From: Chroococcopsis sp964623815 | Lineage (GTDB): Bacteria > Cyanobacteriota > Cyanobacteriia > Cyanobacteriales > Microcystaceae | Length of the DNA: 64,000 nt | Assembly (NCBI GenBank): GCA_964623815.1 | Contig: CAZUVR010000017.1 | Span: forward strand, 15,032 to 79,031 | Reading direction: 5' to 3' | Part shown: positions 7,859 to 16,895 of the stretch, piece by piece | How positions within the stretch are numbered: position 1 is the first letter of the stretch | Layout: each line of letters begins with the position of its first letter | Position numbers and translations under genes: made by a program | Notes under the pieces: model-generated | What the model was told of the DNA's origin: nothing | Databases searched by the model: none | What the model saw: the letters and a program-made list of their open reading frames with translations, nothing else

Positions 7859-8620
7859 TCAGCTAATGACGGACGGTATGAGATGGATTTTCAGATCCTG
7901 ATAGAATTGGGCTTGCGATAGTTCCACTTTTGATTGTGATCCCAATAACAATAGCGCCCAAAATACCCCCACACGCTCATCCTGAGGAGAGACGGATGTT
8001 TCTTCTCCCCAAAGATATAGTAATTCTTCAAAATCGATCGCTCGCCTGGGGGAGGACAATCTTCGCCCTAAAAATCCTTCTAGTTTTTCTGCTAGTTCCG
8101 TGAGATTTTCCCGATGCGCCAGCTCTGTGATCAAATCGATCGCGGCCCGACGCGATTGGGGCCGGGGACGTTTTTTAATCACTGGAGTCGGGGCTGGAGC
8201 TGTTTCTATTTCCTTGGCTATCTCTTGTAGTTGGTCGATCAATTCCTGTAGAGTTACCCTTCGTTTTCGTGGTGGCGGCGCTGCGGTGCGTCGCCGGAGA
8301 TGCTGTTCTAACGCCTGGGGATTTCTCCCCCTTTGCCCTGATGGTAATTCTTCTTCGATAGACTCTTCTTCGCTTTCATTCTCTGCTTTCTGTAAGGTGT
8401 CTGCCTTGAATAACACTAGCATCGCCGCCCACAAGAAAGCCTGTCCTGATTGGGGTAGATTCGCCTGCCCCAGATCCAAATCTGGTTGATTGGGAAAGCC
8501 CAATTCGGCTAAGAACCGGTCGATTACATCTACTACCTTGACATCCCAAGGATCTATCTCTCCATTTTGAGACATCTCTAATAAAGTGGCGATCGCCTCA
8601 CTCGCTGAAGTTATGGTCAT
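7859..8620 (-). CDS. scpA: Segregation and condensation protein A (ScpA)
   Basis: 253 residues. The N-terminal part has ATLLEMSQNGEIDPWDVKVVDVIDRFL and GQAFLWAAMLVLFKADTLQ, which match the ScpA kleisin N-terminal region that contacts the Smc neck. An acidic, low-complexity middle (ENESEEESIEEELPSG) and a predicted winged-helix C-terminus follow. ScpA bridges Smc heads for chromosome compaction. scpB and smc are not in the window. The C-terminal part runs to residue 253 with EVELSQAQFYQDLKIHLI-type spacing typical of cyanobacterial members. Confidence 0.8.
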   Translation of the reverse strand: MTITSASEAIATLLEMSQNGEIDPWDVKVVDVIDRFLAELGFPNQPDLDLGQANLPQSGQAFLWAAMLVLFKADTLQKAENESEEESIEEELPSGQRGRNPQALEQHLRRRTAAPPPRKRRVTLQELIDQLQEIAKEIETAPAPTPVIKKRPRPQSRRAAIDLITELAHRENLTELAEKLEGFLGRRLSSPRRAIDFEELLYLWGEETSVSPQDERVGVFWALLLLGSQSKVELSQAQFYQDLKIHLIPSVIS

Positions 8621-8705
8621 CGTTATCTCTATCTACAACCTATCGTTGGTGACTCTCGCGCCCAGGAAAATGTTACATTAAGTGGCAGTGAAAATAATTT
8701 GCCCT

Positions 8706-9350
8706 ATGGATTTATCGATCGCCGATCTACGCATTAATTACGACTCCGGTGAGCTTGTAGAAAGCCAAGCCGATAATAATCCCTTTATTCTCTTTCAAGA
8801 ATGGTTCGAGACTGCCCTTAACGCCAATATTATCGAACCCAATGCCATGACTCTCACCACCGTTACCCCAGACGGCAAACCACACGCCCGGATCGTTCTC
8901 CTCAAGGAATTTGACGAGCGGGGTTTCGTTCTCTTCACTAATTATAATAGTGACAAGGGTAAACAGCTACAACTCAACCCCCACGCGGCTTTAGTATTCT
9001 GGTGGCCGCCCCTGGAACGGCAGGTAAGGATCGAGGGGCAGGTAGAAAAAGTTACCCCATCCGAATCCGATCGATATTTTAATTGTCGCCCTCACGCTTC
9101 CCGTCTTGGTGCTTGGGCTTCTGAGCAAAGTCAGGTCATCCCAGGAAGGGAAATATTAGAAGCGCGTCTGGAAAGTTTAAAAGAGGAATACGAAGGGAAA
9201 GAAGTTCCTCGCCCCCCTCACTGGGGAGGTTTCCGCGTTATTCCCGAGTTGATCGAGTTCTGGCAGGGTCGTCCTAGCCGCCTTCACGATCGCCTCTGCT
9301 ATCGCCGCCTCGAATCAGGCTCCTGGCAGAGGGAACGGCTATCCCCTTAA
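8706..9350 (+). CDS. pdxH: Pyridoxamine 5'-phosphate oxidase (PdxH)
   Basis: 214 residues from the ATG at 8706; an in-frame GTG at 8682 would add eight residues not expected in the family. The FMN- and PLP-binding stretches are present: AMTLTTVTPDGKPHARIVLL, FTNYNSDKGKQL, FWWPPLERQVRIEG, and the C-terminal FWQGRPSRLHDRL. The enzyme oxidises pyridoxine or pyridoxamine 5'-phosphate to pyridoxal 5'-phosphate with FMN and O2 in the cytosol. The final RRLES...RERLSP is the usual end. It is followed 35 bp later by the response regulator. Confidence 0.95.
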   Translation: MDLSIADLRINYDSGELVESQADNNPFILFQEWFETALNANIIEPNAMTLTTVTPDGKPHARIVLLKEFDERGFVLFTNYNSDKGKQLQLNPHAALVFWWPPLERQVRIEGQVEKVTPSESDRYFNCRPHASRLGAWASEQSQVIPGREILEARLESLKEEYEGKEVPRPPHWGGFRVIPELIEFWQGRPSRLHDRLCYRRLESGSWQRERLSP

Positions 9351-9385
9351 TACTAATTCGCCAGCAGGGAGAATCTAATATTTAT

Positions 9386-9763
9386 ATGCCCTTGAAAAAA
9401 ATCCTGGTTATAGACGATGAAATCGATATAAGAGAAATTGCTCGTATTAGTATGGAGATGAGCAAAGGCTGGCAAGTGATTACGGCCGCGAACGGAAAAG
9501 AGGGTATAGTAGTAGCCGCCGAGCAACAGCCAGACGCAATACTTCTCGATCTGACAATGCCAGGCATGGATGGTCTGACCACCTTGGGAAACTTGAAAAC
9601 CCGTCAGGATACGGAATCCATTCCTATCATCCTCTTAACGGCTCAAGTGCAAGCCAAGACCGATCCAAAATATTTGAAATCCGGTGCTAAAGCCATACTG
9701 AGCAAGCCCTTCGATCCCCTCATCATCGGGGATCAAGTGGAGCTATCTCTAGGCTGGAAATAA
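9386..9763 (+). CDS. Single-domain response regulator (CheY-like receiver)
   Basis: 125 residues comprising only a receiver domain: KKILVIDDEIDIREIA (acidic pocket), AILLDLTMPGMDGLTT (phospho-acceptor Asp in LLDLTMPG), LLTAQ (Thr/Ala switch) and ILSKPFDP (conserved Lys). There is no output domain, so signalling must go through protein-protein contacts. No kinase gene is adjacent; the partner is unknown. A cytosolic protein of normal length. Confidence 0.9.
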   Translation: MPLKKILVIDDEIDIREIARISMEMSKGWQVITAANGKEGIVVAAEQQPDAILLDLTMPGMDGLTTLGNLKTRQDTESIPIILLTAQVQAKTDPKYLKSGAKAILSKPFDPLIIGDQVELSLGWK

Positions 9764-10180
9764 CTACATCAAAGTTAAGGATTTATCCTGATCTAAAAGA
9801 TTGGCGAACTCTTCAATTATCGAAGAACTATATCAAATCCGTTTTTCATAGCCCCCTTTTACCATTCAGGGAGTAGGCAGTAGAGGGTAGGAGGTAGAAA
9901 TATTTATCCCGATTCCCGATTCCCGATTTTTATAAGTAGCCTTTGAGAACAGGATTTAGTATGACCAGGGGCTAGTGGCTAGTGGCTCTAACTACTGGTC
10001 AATCGCCACTCACCACTAATCACTATCTCTATAAGTGATCTTTGAAAACAGGATTTTAGTGAGATTGGCATTTTTAAAATTAGTGAATCTCATACTGTAA
10101 CCAGAAAACTAACAAAAAAATTTATCTTAAAACCTATGACTTTTATTCCTTAGATGGACAAAAACTATCAACCATAACCC
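9764..10180. repeat. Gene-free gap with direct repeat and heptamers
   Basis: 417 bp between the response regulator and the PBP gene (they converge). A direct repeat of about 30 bp (TATAAGTAGCCTTTGAGAAC... at 9931-9960 and TATAAGTGATCTTTGAAAAC... at 10030-10060) flanks a heptamer array (GATTCCC GATTCCC, 9911-9924) and a GGCTAGTGGCTAGTGGC stretch. A diverged inverted copy (AAATCCGTTTTTCATA) lies near 9836. I see no gene. It looks like a patch of interspersed cyanobacterial repeats. Confidence 0.55.
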
Positions 10181-12595
10181 CTATTCACTACGACGCTGGG
10201 CGGGGGGGGCGGGAGGAGCGACATCTGACGCGGAGGTTACGGGAATACTGACGGAGCCGCCTGCAGGCTCGGCGGGTGTTACCGCTAGGGGTACGCTCCT
10301 TTCTGGGGCTGGTAGACCAGCCCGCGCGATATAAGCACCCCGGCTTCTTCTGGAAGCATAGCTTCTCGTAGGAGCCTGCCGCTCATTAAGCAGAGCTTGA
10401 TTGAAACGACGGCGACGGCGACGGCGACGGGGTTCCGGAGGAGTGTCGTTATCAGTATTGACTTGCTGATTATTATTATTATTGCTCGCTTCGATCTTGG
10501 GCATCGTATAGTAACTACGGCGGGGCCTGATCGGCTCGGCTTTGATCGTGGCTTTGCGCCCTTCAATACGATCGGGCAGGGGAGAGAAACCCTGATAAGT
10601 AATATCTTTGCTCGTCGGTAACATGAACTGTCGCCAGATCATAGCCGCCGTGGCACTGGCCCCCCAGGTGGCTCGGTTATCGTCGTTCCCCAACCACACA
10701 CCCGTCACCAATTGGGGAATATAGCCGACAAACCATAAATCTCTCGCTTTATCAGTGGTGCCAGTCTTTCCCGCCACCGGACGACCGATCTGAGCAGGTA
10801 CTCCAGTACCACTATTGACCACATTGGTTAGCATCCAGGTGGTGATAGCCGCCGTGTCCTTATCTAAAGCGGGTTCAGGTTTGAAGTTGGCCTGATAGAG
10901 AACTTTGCCATTACGATCGAGAACTCTACTTATACCGTAGGCTTTTTGATGTACTCCCCCGTTGGCGAGAGTGCCGTAAGCGCTAGTTAACTCCAATAGA
11001 TTTACCTCAGACGCTCCTAAAGCAAGGGAATAGGTGGGATGGAGGGTGGATTCTATACCCATTTTTCTCGCTAAATTGATAATCGGGTTCCAGCCCACAT
11101 CCACCAACACCTTCACTGCTACCACGTTGAGAGAAGATGTGAGAGCCTCCCGCATGGAAACGTACTTACCGCTGTATTTATCGCCGTAGTTTTCGGGCTT
11201 GTAACCGTCTACGAAATACTCCGCATCGAGAAAGCCCTGATTGGGAGATTTTCCGGCGGCGAGGGCGGTGGCGTACACGAAAGTTTTAAAAGTAGAACCG
11301 GGTTGGCGTTTCGCCTGTGTCACTCGGTTGAATTGATATTTATCGTAATCGTTACCGCCTACCATCGCCCGAATCTGTCCATTGCGGGGATCAATCGCCA
11401 CCAGCGCCGCCTGACGGAAATTCTGCCACCGGCCGTAAGTAGAGATATTACGCTCGATCGTTTTTTCCGCTGTCTGTTGCCATTGCGGATTGATGGTAGT
11501 TTCCACTACGATACCCCCACTGTTGAGTACTTTCTGCGGCAGGATTTGATTCAATTCCTGTCTCACGTAGTCGGTAAAGTAGGGGGCTTGCCGTTGAAAA
11601 CGTTTCAGAGACGAGGGGTTTGTTTTCAGAGGTGTGGCGATCGCTTGACGAGCTTCCGCTTCAGTGATAAACCCTTCCTGTGCCATACTCTCTAGAACCC
11701 GATTACGCCTTTCGGTAGCCGCTTTAGGGTTTTCTAAGGGAGAATAGACGCTCGGAGCCGGGATGATTCCCGCTAGAGTCGCAGCCTCCGGGAGAGTCAG
11801 TTTATCCACTGGCTTACTGAAATATAACCAGGCACCGTCAGCTAAACCGTAGGCACCAGAGCCGAGATAGACGAGGTTGAGATATTTTTCTAATATTTGC
11901 GCCTTAGTATATTTCTCCTCTATTTTTTGGGCGACGCGCATCTCCTTGAGTTTGCGATCGATACTCCGCTCTTGCGAAAGGAAGACGAGGCGGGCTAATT
12001 GTTGGGTGATTGTACTACCACCTTCGACCAGTTCCCCAGCCCGTAAATTGGAAAATATAGCTCGGAAAATGCCTTGAGGGTCTACTCCTCCGTGTTGTTG
12101 AAAGCGTCTGTCCTCGATCGCCACGAAAGCCTTAAGCACCTTTTCCGGCACCTGCCAGATCTTCACTTTCTCGTGACTAACGGGCCCGATCTGTTGTAGT
12201 ATGGTGCCATCCTTAGCCTTAATCGTCATCGTCTCCGGGCGAGCATAGGTCATTAAGTTATCGACGCTCTTAGGTAGACGGCTCTCTAGAGTATAGACTC
12301 CCCAACCCAAGGCCAGAGCCGATGTAGTCGCTCCCATACCCATTCCCGTCCACAACCAGAAGCGGGGGTTTTGATACCAGCTATAAAGGGTTCTTACGGC
12401 GCTCGTAGCGATCAAACCGTCAATTTTATCTTTCAGGGGTTTGAGATCGATGCCGGTGCGGGGTGTACGAGCCGGTTTCGGTGTTGATGTATCTAAATCC
12501 TCATCGGTAGTTTGTTCTCTATTTTTCAGAGATCCTACACGCTGAACTATCGAGTTGAGTAACTCATTTAGTGGCTTTTTAAAGTTATTAGACAT
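10181..12595 (-). CDS. Class A penicillin-binding protein (transglycosylase/transpeptidase)
   Basis: 804 residues from the ATG at 12595. A short cytoplasmic region and one membrane helix (about 75-100, WLWTGMGMGATTSALALGWG) precede the GT51 domain, which shows AIEDRRFQQHGGVD and EGGSTITQQLAR with KLKEMRVA. The transpeptidase has STFK (QPGSTFKTFVYA), SSLN and KTGTTD, the three active-site motifs. It polymerises and cross-links peptidoglycan on the outer face of the membrane. The C-terminal 120 residues are low complexity: an Asn run, an eight-Arg block (coded by a CGACGG repeat at 10407-10430) and a Pro/Ala/Ser tail. It follows mreBCD on the same strand, 73 bp after mreD, so a shared wall-elongation role is likely. 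Confidence 0.9.
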   Translation of the reverse strand: MSNNFKKPLNELLNSIVQRVGSLKNREQTTDEDLDTSTPKPARTPRTGIDLKPLKDKIDGLIATSAVRTLYSWYQNPRFWLWTGMGMGATTSALALGWGVYTLESRLPKSVDNLMTYARPETMTIKAKDGTILQQIGPVSHEKVKIWQVPEKVLKAFVAIEDRRFQQHGGVDPQGIFRAIFSNLRAGELVEGGSTITQQLARLVFLSQERSIDRKLKEMRVAQKIEEKYTKAQILEKYLNLVYLGSGAYGLADGAWLYFSKPVDKLTLPEAATLAGIIPAPSVYSPLENPKAATERRNRVLESMAQEGFITEAEARQAIATPLKTNPSSLKRFQRQAPYFTDYVRQELNQILPQKVLNSGGIVVETTINPQWQQTAEKTIERNISTYGRWQNFRQAALVAIDPRNGQIRAMVGGNDYDKYQFNRVTQAKRQPGSTFKTFVYATALAAGKSPNQGFLDAEYFVDGYKPENYGDKYSGKYVSMREALTSSLNVVAVKVLVDVGWNPIINLARKMGIESTLHPTYSLALGASEVNLLELTSAYGTLANGGVHQKAYGISRVLDRNGKVLYQANFKPEPALDKDTAAITTWMLTNVVNSGTGVPAQIGRPVAGKTGTTDKARDLWFVGYIPQLVTGVWLGNDDNRATWGASATAAMIWRQFMLPTSKDITYQGFSPLPDRIEGRKATIKAEPIRPRRSYYTMPKIEASNNNNNQQVNTDNDTPPEPRRRRRRRRFNQALLNERQAPTRSYASRRSRGAYIARAGLPAPERSVPLAVTPAEPAGGSVSIPVTSASDVAPPAPPAQRRSE
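10407..10430 (-). repeat. CGACGG simple repeat encoding poly-Arg
   Basis: Four perfect copies of CGACGG within the PBP gene encode the eight-Arg block in the C-terminal tail. A nearby ATT/AAT triplet run (about 10468-10482) encodes Asn residues. Both are slippage-prone. Confidence 0.7.
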
Positions 12596-12668
12596 CAACA
12601 CCTCTTGAATGTAGTAAAGACGGGAGAGAGAAATTCTTTTCAATTAGGGTAACGTATTTTGCCCGCTA

Positions 12669-13214
12669 TCAAGACTCCTGAGAGTGAATATTTTTCCACC
12701 ATTGATGGAGGGGGTAATAGATAGAGGGAGTCCAGAGACTGCTCAAGAGAGCAGAAGCCAGGGCGATACGTTGATAATCAAGCCATAAATCCTCGATCGA
12801 AGTGGGATTGCGTACATAATACTGAATCGCCAAGATCATTTCTGCCAATAAAGTCATTAAGAATACTACTAAAACTACTGCTATCAATTCCTCCTTGATA
12901 TATCGCTGTTTGTGTAAACGGGCGGTTAAAAATCCTATGAGTACGAAAGAGGTAATATGGGAGGGATAGGGAGAACTCAAACTATCTTGAATCAAACCGA
13001 GAATTAAGCCAGCGCTGACTCCTTGAAATACGCTCCTTTTAGCGCTGAACGTCACCAACCAGATCAGCAACCAATTAGGGCCGATACCCATCAACTCCAT
13101 ACCTGGTAGACGCAAAAGAGATAAAAAACAGCAGAGCAAAACGCTACCGGAAATGATCAGGCAATTGAGAAAATTACGAGAACGATAAGACAGTTGAGCG
13201 ACCTTAATCACCAT
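12669..13214 (-). CDS. mreD: Rod shape-determining protein MreD
   Basis: 181 residues, strongly hydrophobic, with about five membrane segments (around 15-35, 45-60, 65-85, 105-130 and 145-165) and MGIGPNWLLIWLVTFSAKRSV, a pattern of MreD proteins. MreD is a membrane component of the elongasome. The start lies 1 bp after the stop of mreC (13216), typical of the mreBCD operon. Sequence conservation of MreD is low, so context carries much of the call. Confidence 0.85.
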   Translation of the reverse strand: MVIKVAQLSYRSRNFLNCLIISGSVLLCCFLSLLRLPGMELMGIGPNWLLIWLVTFSAKRSVFQGVSAGLILGLIQDSLSSPYPSHITSFVLIGFLTARLHKQRYIKEELIAVVLVVFLMTLLAEMILAIQYYVRNPTSIEDLWLDYQRIALASALLSSLWTPSIYYPLHQWWKNIHSQES

Positions 13215-13215
13215 T

Positions 13216-13962
13216 TTATGGATGTTGTACGGGATGGATCAGTACCCACTCCAGATTATGAACGTTAGCGCTAAATTCCACCTTGGCTTCGGGGGCGGGG
13301 CCTCGTGAAGGTGTCACCGATAAAACACGGCCGATAGGTATACCGGAGGGAAAGAGACGACTGACGGCGGATGTGATGATCACATCCCCCCTGCGTACAT
13401 CGGGAACTTTTTCAAAAAAACGCATGACGGCGATTTGATCGCCCTGCCCCTCGATCAGTCCCATCGAGCGACTTCGGCTGACGGTAGCCCCGATACTACT
13501 ATCGAGGTTGCTCACCAGTAATACCTCGCTGGTGTTAGGAGTAACGTTGATTACCCTTCCCACTAAGCCGCCGATTCCCGTCACCATCGCATTTTTCTGG
13601 ACTCCGTCTTTACTGCCCCTTCCTATAAAAATTTTCTGCCACCAATTATCGGGACTGCGTCCGATGATGGGGGCGGTGATAACCGGTGATTTTTGACTTT
13701 CGTAATAGCCTAATAGTTCTTTGAGCTGTTGATTTTCCCGCTCGACTTCCGCGAGTTTACTTTGCAGTTCCTCTAGACGAGTGTTTGTCAGGATTTGTTG
13801 ATTATTGAGCTGTTTATTGTGAAAGGGACGGGTAATAGAGCCGTACAACTCTAAGATTAAGGCTCCGTTGGTTTGGCGAATTACCCAGGCGGTTAAAAGG
13901 GCTAATCCAACAAACAGTAAACGTAGTCCCCGCTGTGTCCATCGCCGTTTGGGTGTGTACAT
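13216..13962 (-). CDS. mreC: Rod shape-determining protein MreC
   Basis: 248 residues. One N-terminal membrane helix (LRLLFVGLALLTAWVI) is followed by a coiled coil (LEELQSKLAEVERENQQLKELLGYY, about 65-90) and the two beta-barrel domains with APIIGRSPDNWWQKIFIGRGSKDGV, GLVGRVINVTPNTSEVLL and RRGDVIITSAVSRLFPSGIPIG, characteristic of MreC. MreC forms periplasmic filaments that activate the PBP2/RodA wall synthase. It lies between mreB (32 bp away) and mreD (1 bp away). Confidence 0.93.
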   Translation of the reverse strand: MYTPKRRWTQRGLRLLFVGLALLTAWVIRQTNGALILELYGSITRPFHNKQLNNQQILTNTRLEELQSKLAEVERENQQLKELLGYYESQKSPVITAPIIGRSPDNWWQKIFIGRGSKDGVQKNAMVTGIGGLVGRVINVTPNTSEVLLVSNLDSSIGATVSRSRSMGLIEGQGDQIAVMRFFEKVPDVRRGDVIITSAVSRLFPSGIPIGRVLSVTPSRGPAPEAKVEFSANVHNLEWVLIHPVQHP

Positions 13963-13994
13963 GGAGGTTATGAGAATCGACGTTCATCCGGCTT

Positions 13995-15035
13995 TTAGGC
14001 GGTGCGAGAAGTTTCGCTGAGTATCCTTTCAAACAGTTTCGGATTTTTCAGCACCTCTCCCGTTCCTTTAACCACGCAACGCAGAGGATCGTCGGCCACA
14101 TGGGTGACGATCCCGGTTTCATGACTAATCAGGGTATCTAGTCCTTTTAATAACGCCCCGCCCCCAGCGAGCATGATGCCGCGATCGATGATGTCGGCGG
14201 CTAATTCTGGTAGGGTTTTCTCCAGAGTTCTCTTAACTGCGTCCACGATGACGGATAGGGGTTCAGACATACTTTCCCTAATTTCTTCGCCCTTGATGGT
14301 TACGGTTCTCGGTAAACCCGACATTAAATGTAAGCCCCTCACTTCCATGATCGGTTCTTCGTCGTCGGGATGGGGGTAGGCTGAACCGAGACGGATTTTG
14401 ATCTCTTCCGCCGTCCTCTCCCCGATGATCAGATTGTGGACTTTTTTCATATACTGTACGATCGATTCGGTTAGTTCGTCTCCCGCTACTCTTACTGATT
14501 CGCTTAATACCGTCCCCTGTAAGCTCAGCACCGCTACTTCTGTCGTGCCTCCACCGATGTCGATGATCATGTTGCCGGTGGCTTCCGTAACCGGTAAACC
14601 AGCGCCCAATGCTGCTGCGATCGGTTCATCGATCAAGCCTACTTCTCTCGCTCCTGCTCTCACGGCGGCTTCGATTACGGCCCTTCTTTCCACGCCCGTA
14701 ATTCCCGAGGGTATACCGATGACCATGCGGGGATTACCTAGGGGATTTCCTTCATGCGCCCGGCGAATGAATTCCGCTAACATGATCTCGGCGCTGTAGA
14801 AATCGGCGATTACCCCATCGCGCAGGGGACGGAGGGCGGTGACGTTACCCGGAGTTCTGCCGAGCATCTTTTTCGCCTCTTCGCCCACGGCTAAGGGATT
14901 TTTATCTTTATCGATCGCTACTACTGAAGGCTCCTCTAATACGATTCCTTTACCGGATACGTATACTAGGGTGTTGGCTGTCCCTAAATCTATCCCCATA
15001 TCTCTAGATAGGGAAAAGCGACTGAAAAAACCCAC
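13995..15035 (-). CDS. mreB: Rod shape-determining protein MreB (actin homologue)
   Basis: 346 residues if translation starts at the GTG at 15035, which has AGGAG 11 nt upstream and gives the typical MreB N-terminus (VGFFSRFSLSRDMGIDLGTA); an in-frame ATG at 15077 would add 14 atypical residues. The actin fold motifs are clear: DMGIDLGTANTLVYVSGKGI (phosphate 1), IDIGGGTTEVAVLSL (phosphate 2) and GIMLAGGGALLKGLD (adenosine). MreB forms membrane-attached filaments that guide lateral wall synthesis. First gene of the mreBCD-PBP run. ssb is divergent. Confidence 0.95.
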   Translation of the reverse strand: MGFFSRFSLSRDMGIDLGTANTLVYVSGKGIVLEEPSVVAIDKDKNPLAVGEEAKKMLGRTPGNVTALRPLRDGVIADFYSAEIMLAEFIRRAHEGNPLGNPRMVIGIPSGITGVERRAVIEAAVRAGAREVGLIDEPIAAALGAGLPVTEATGNMIIDIGGGTTEVAVLSLQGTVLSESVRVAGDELTESIVQYMKKVHNLIIGERTAEEIKIRLGSAYPHPDDEEPIMEVRGLHLMSGLPRTVTIKGEEIRESMSEPLSVIVDAVKRTLEKTLPELAADIIDRGIMLAGGGALLKGLDTLISHETGIVTHVADDPLRCVVKGTGEVLKNPKLFERILSETSRTA

Positions 15036-15158
15036 TTTTTGTACTACTCCTATTCTTAAAAATTTACTATATATCACATAATCAAATCACACCGGATTTT
15101 ATTACGTTTTGTCTTATTAGTCTACACAAATTTTTTAAAGTTCCTGCCCCGAGGAAGT

Positions 15159-15164
15159 TATAAT
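15159..15164 (+). promoter_or_regulatory. Possible -10 box of ssb
   Basis: A consensus TATAAT 33 bp upstream of the ssb start codon. No convincing -35 hexamer is seen at the expected spacing. Confidence 0.35.
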
Positions 15165-15196
15165 AAACATACCCATGTACTAGTTAGATCAAAATC

Positions 15197-15568
15197 ATGA
15201 GTGTTAACAGTGTTCATTTAGTGGGACGTGCCGGAAGAGATGCGGAAGTAAAATACTTTGAGTCTGGTGCGATCAAGGGAAATTTCACCATAGCCGTCAA
15301 TCGCCTTACGAGCAAAAAAAATGAAGAACCGGATTGGTTTGAATTGGAGCTTTGGGGGAAAACCGCCGAGGTAGCAGCTAATTACGTTAAAAAAGGTAGT
15401 TTGGTGGGGATAAAAGGCTCTTTAAAAATAGAGACCTGGACGGATAAAAATAGTGGTGCGGCCCGCTCCAAACCTGTGATCAAGGTAGAAAAATTGGATT
15501 TATTGGGTTCTAAGAAAGACGCGGAAAATGGTGGCTATAGCGGAGGCTATACGGGGGCAGAAATCTAA
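15197..15568 (+). CDS. ssb: Single-stranded DNA-binding protein
   Basis: 123 residues. The OB fold starts MSVNSVHLVGRAGRDAEVKY, with NFTIAVNR, DWFELELWGKTAEVAANYVKKG and GIKGSLKIETWTD, matching the cyanobacterial SSB group. SSB coats ssDNA in replication and repair. The protein stops at GGYSGGYTGAEI and lacks the acidic DDDIPF-type tip through which canonical bacterial SSBs recruit partners; short tail-less SSBs are known in cyanobacteria. A TATAAT hexamer lies at 15159-15164. A strong terminator follows at 15605-15651. Confidence 0.9.
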   Translation: MSVNSVHLVGRAGRDAEVKYFESGAIKGNFTIAVNRLTSKKNEEPDWFELELWGKTAEVAANYVKKGSLVGIKGSLKIETWTDKNSGAARSKPVIKVEKLDLLGSKKDAENGGYSGGYTGAEI

Positions 15569-15604
15569 AGGGACTAGAGGAGTTCAATTTAGTGTAAATT
15601 AAGG

Positions 15605-15651
15605 ATCGGTAGTCAGGAGCCAAGAATTCTAGATCTGACTCCCGATTTTTT
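15605..15651 (+). terminator. Terminator after ssb built from heptamer-like units
   Basis: ATCGGTAGTCAG (15605-15616) pairs with CTGACTCCCGAT (15635-15646) with one mismatch, followed by a six-T run (15646-15651). The right arm resembles the GACTCCC/GATTCCC repeat units, so a repeat unit appears to serve as terminator. It separates ssb from the glycan genes. Confidence 0.75.
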
Positions 15652-15660
15652 GACGATAAG

Positions 15661-16788
15661 ATGAAATACGCCTTAGTACACGAATGGCTAACACCGAAAG
15701 CGACGGGAGGCTCGGAGTTAGTCGTCAAAGAGATCTTACGGTGGCTAGACGCGGATCTCTACGCCCTGATAGATTTCGAGTCGAGTAACCCCAACAGTTA
15801 TCTTTACGGCCGTAACATCGGTAGGACGTTCTTACAGAAATTTCCCTACGCTCAAGAGAGTATTCAGAAGTATCTGCCCCTCTTTCCCATAGCGATCGAA
15901 CAATTAAACCTGAGCGACTACGATATAGTTCTCTCCTCATCTCACGCGGTAGCCAAGGGAGTCATCACCCGCCCCGAACAATTACACATCTGCTACTGTC
16001 ATACCCCGATGCGTTACGCCTGGGATCTCACCTTCGATTATCTTGATGCGAGTAAGCTGGGTTCGGGAATCCCTGGAATCCTCACGCGGGGGATACTTCA
16101 CTATTTACGACAATGGGACGTTATCTCCGCCAATCGGGTCGATTATTTCATCGCTAATTCTCGATACACGGCGAAAAGAATCTGGAGGTGCTACCGGAGA
16201 CGGGCAAAAGTCATCTATCCCCCGGTGGAGATTGATCGTTTTCCCTATCAGGAGCAGAAAGAGGACTTTTACGTCACAGTTTCCCGATTGGCCAGTTATA
16301 AGAAAGTGAGTTTGATCGTCGAGGCCTTCAACGAATTGGGATTACCCCTGATAGTCATCGGCGAAGGCGAGGAGATGGAAAAAATTCGCTCCCTCGCCAG
16401 AAGTAACATACAGATCATGGGTGCCGTCGATGATAGAACGGTGGCTCAATATATGGCTTCCGCCAAGGCTTTCATCTACGCCGCCCGGGAGGATTTTGGG
16501 ATAGCTCCAGTAGAAGCTCAAGCCTGCGGGACACCCGTGATCGCTTTCGGGCAGGGGGGAACTTCAGAAACTGTCAAAGATTGGTGTCAATCGCCGGATG
16601 AGGCTACGGGTTTATTATTCCGGGATCAGAGCGTCAAAGATCTTGTAGAAGCGGTTAAAACATTCGTAGATATAGGTTTTAACATCAAGCCCGCTAGTTG
16701 TCGATTGCAGGCAATTAAATTTACGCCTAAAATTTTTAAAGAGTCCTATTTAGCTTTTTTAGAAGATTGTCATCAGGGGCGCTCATAA
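15661..16788 (+). CDS. GT4-type glycosyltransferase
   Basis: 375 residues with a GT-B fold. The N-terminal half has YALVHEWLTPKATGGSELVV and ICYCHTPMRYAWDLTFDY, a motif common in GT4 mannosyl-type transferases. The C-terminal half has YVTVSRLASYKKVSLIVEAF (start of the donor domain) and AREDFGIAPVEAQACGTPVIAFGQGG, the EX7E-type donor-binding signature. It probably adds a sugar to a lipid-linked glycan on the cytosolic side of the membrane. The following sugar transferase, gmd and fcl on the same strand suggest an exopolysaccharide or O-antigen-like locus. Donor and acceptor are not readable. Confidence 0.85.
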   Translation: MKYALVHEWLTPKATGGSELVVKEILRWLDADLYALIDFESSNPNSYLYGRNIGRTFLQKFPYAQESIQKYLPLFPIAIEQLNLSDYDIVLSSSHAVAKGVITRPEQLHICYCHTPMRYAWDLTFDYLDASKLGSGIPGILTRGILHYLRQWDVISANRVDYFIANSRYTAKRIWRCYRRRAKVIYPPVEIDRFPYQEQKEDFYVTVSRLASYKKVSLIVEAFNELGLPLIVIGEGEEMEKIRSLARSNIQIMGAVDDRTVAQYMASAKAFIYAAREDFGIAPVEAQACGTPVIAFGQGGTSETVKDWCQSPDEATGLLFRDQSVKDLVEAVKTFVDIGFNIKPASCRLQAIKFTPKIFKESYLAFLEDCHQGRS

Positions 16789-16895
16789 GAGAAATTTTTG
16801 CAAAAAAATTTGTTTTTGTGACACCTATTGCTTACAAAGCCGTCTTCTAAGACTATGATGAGGACAATGTGGTGTGATGTGTGTGAAGGAGTAAG

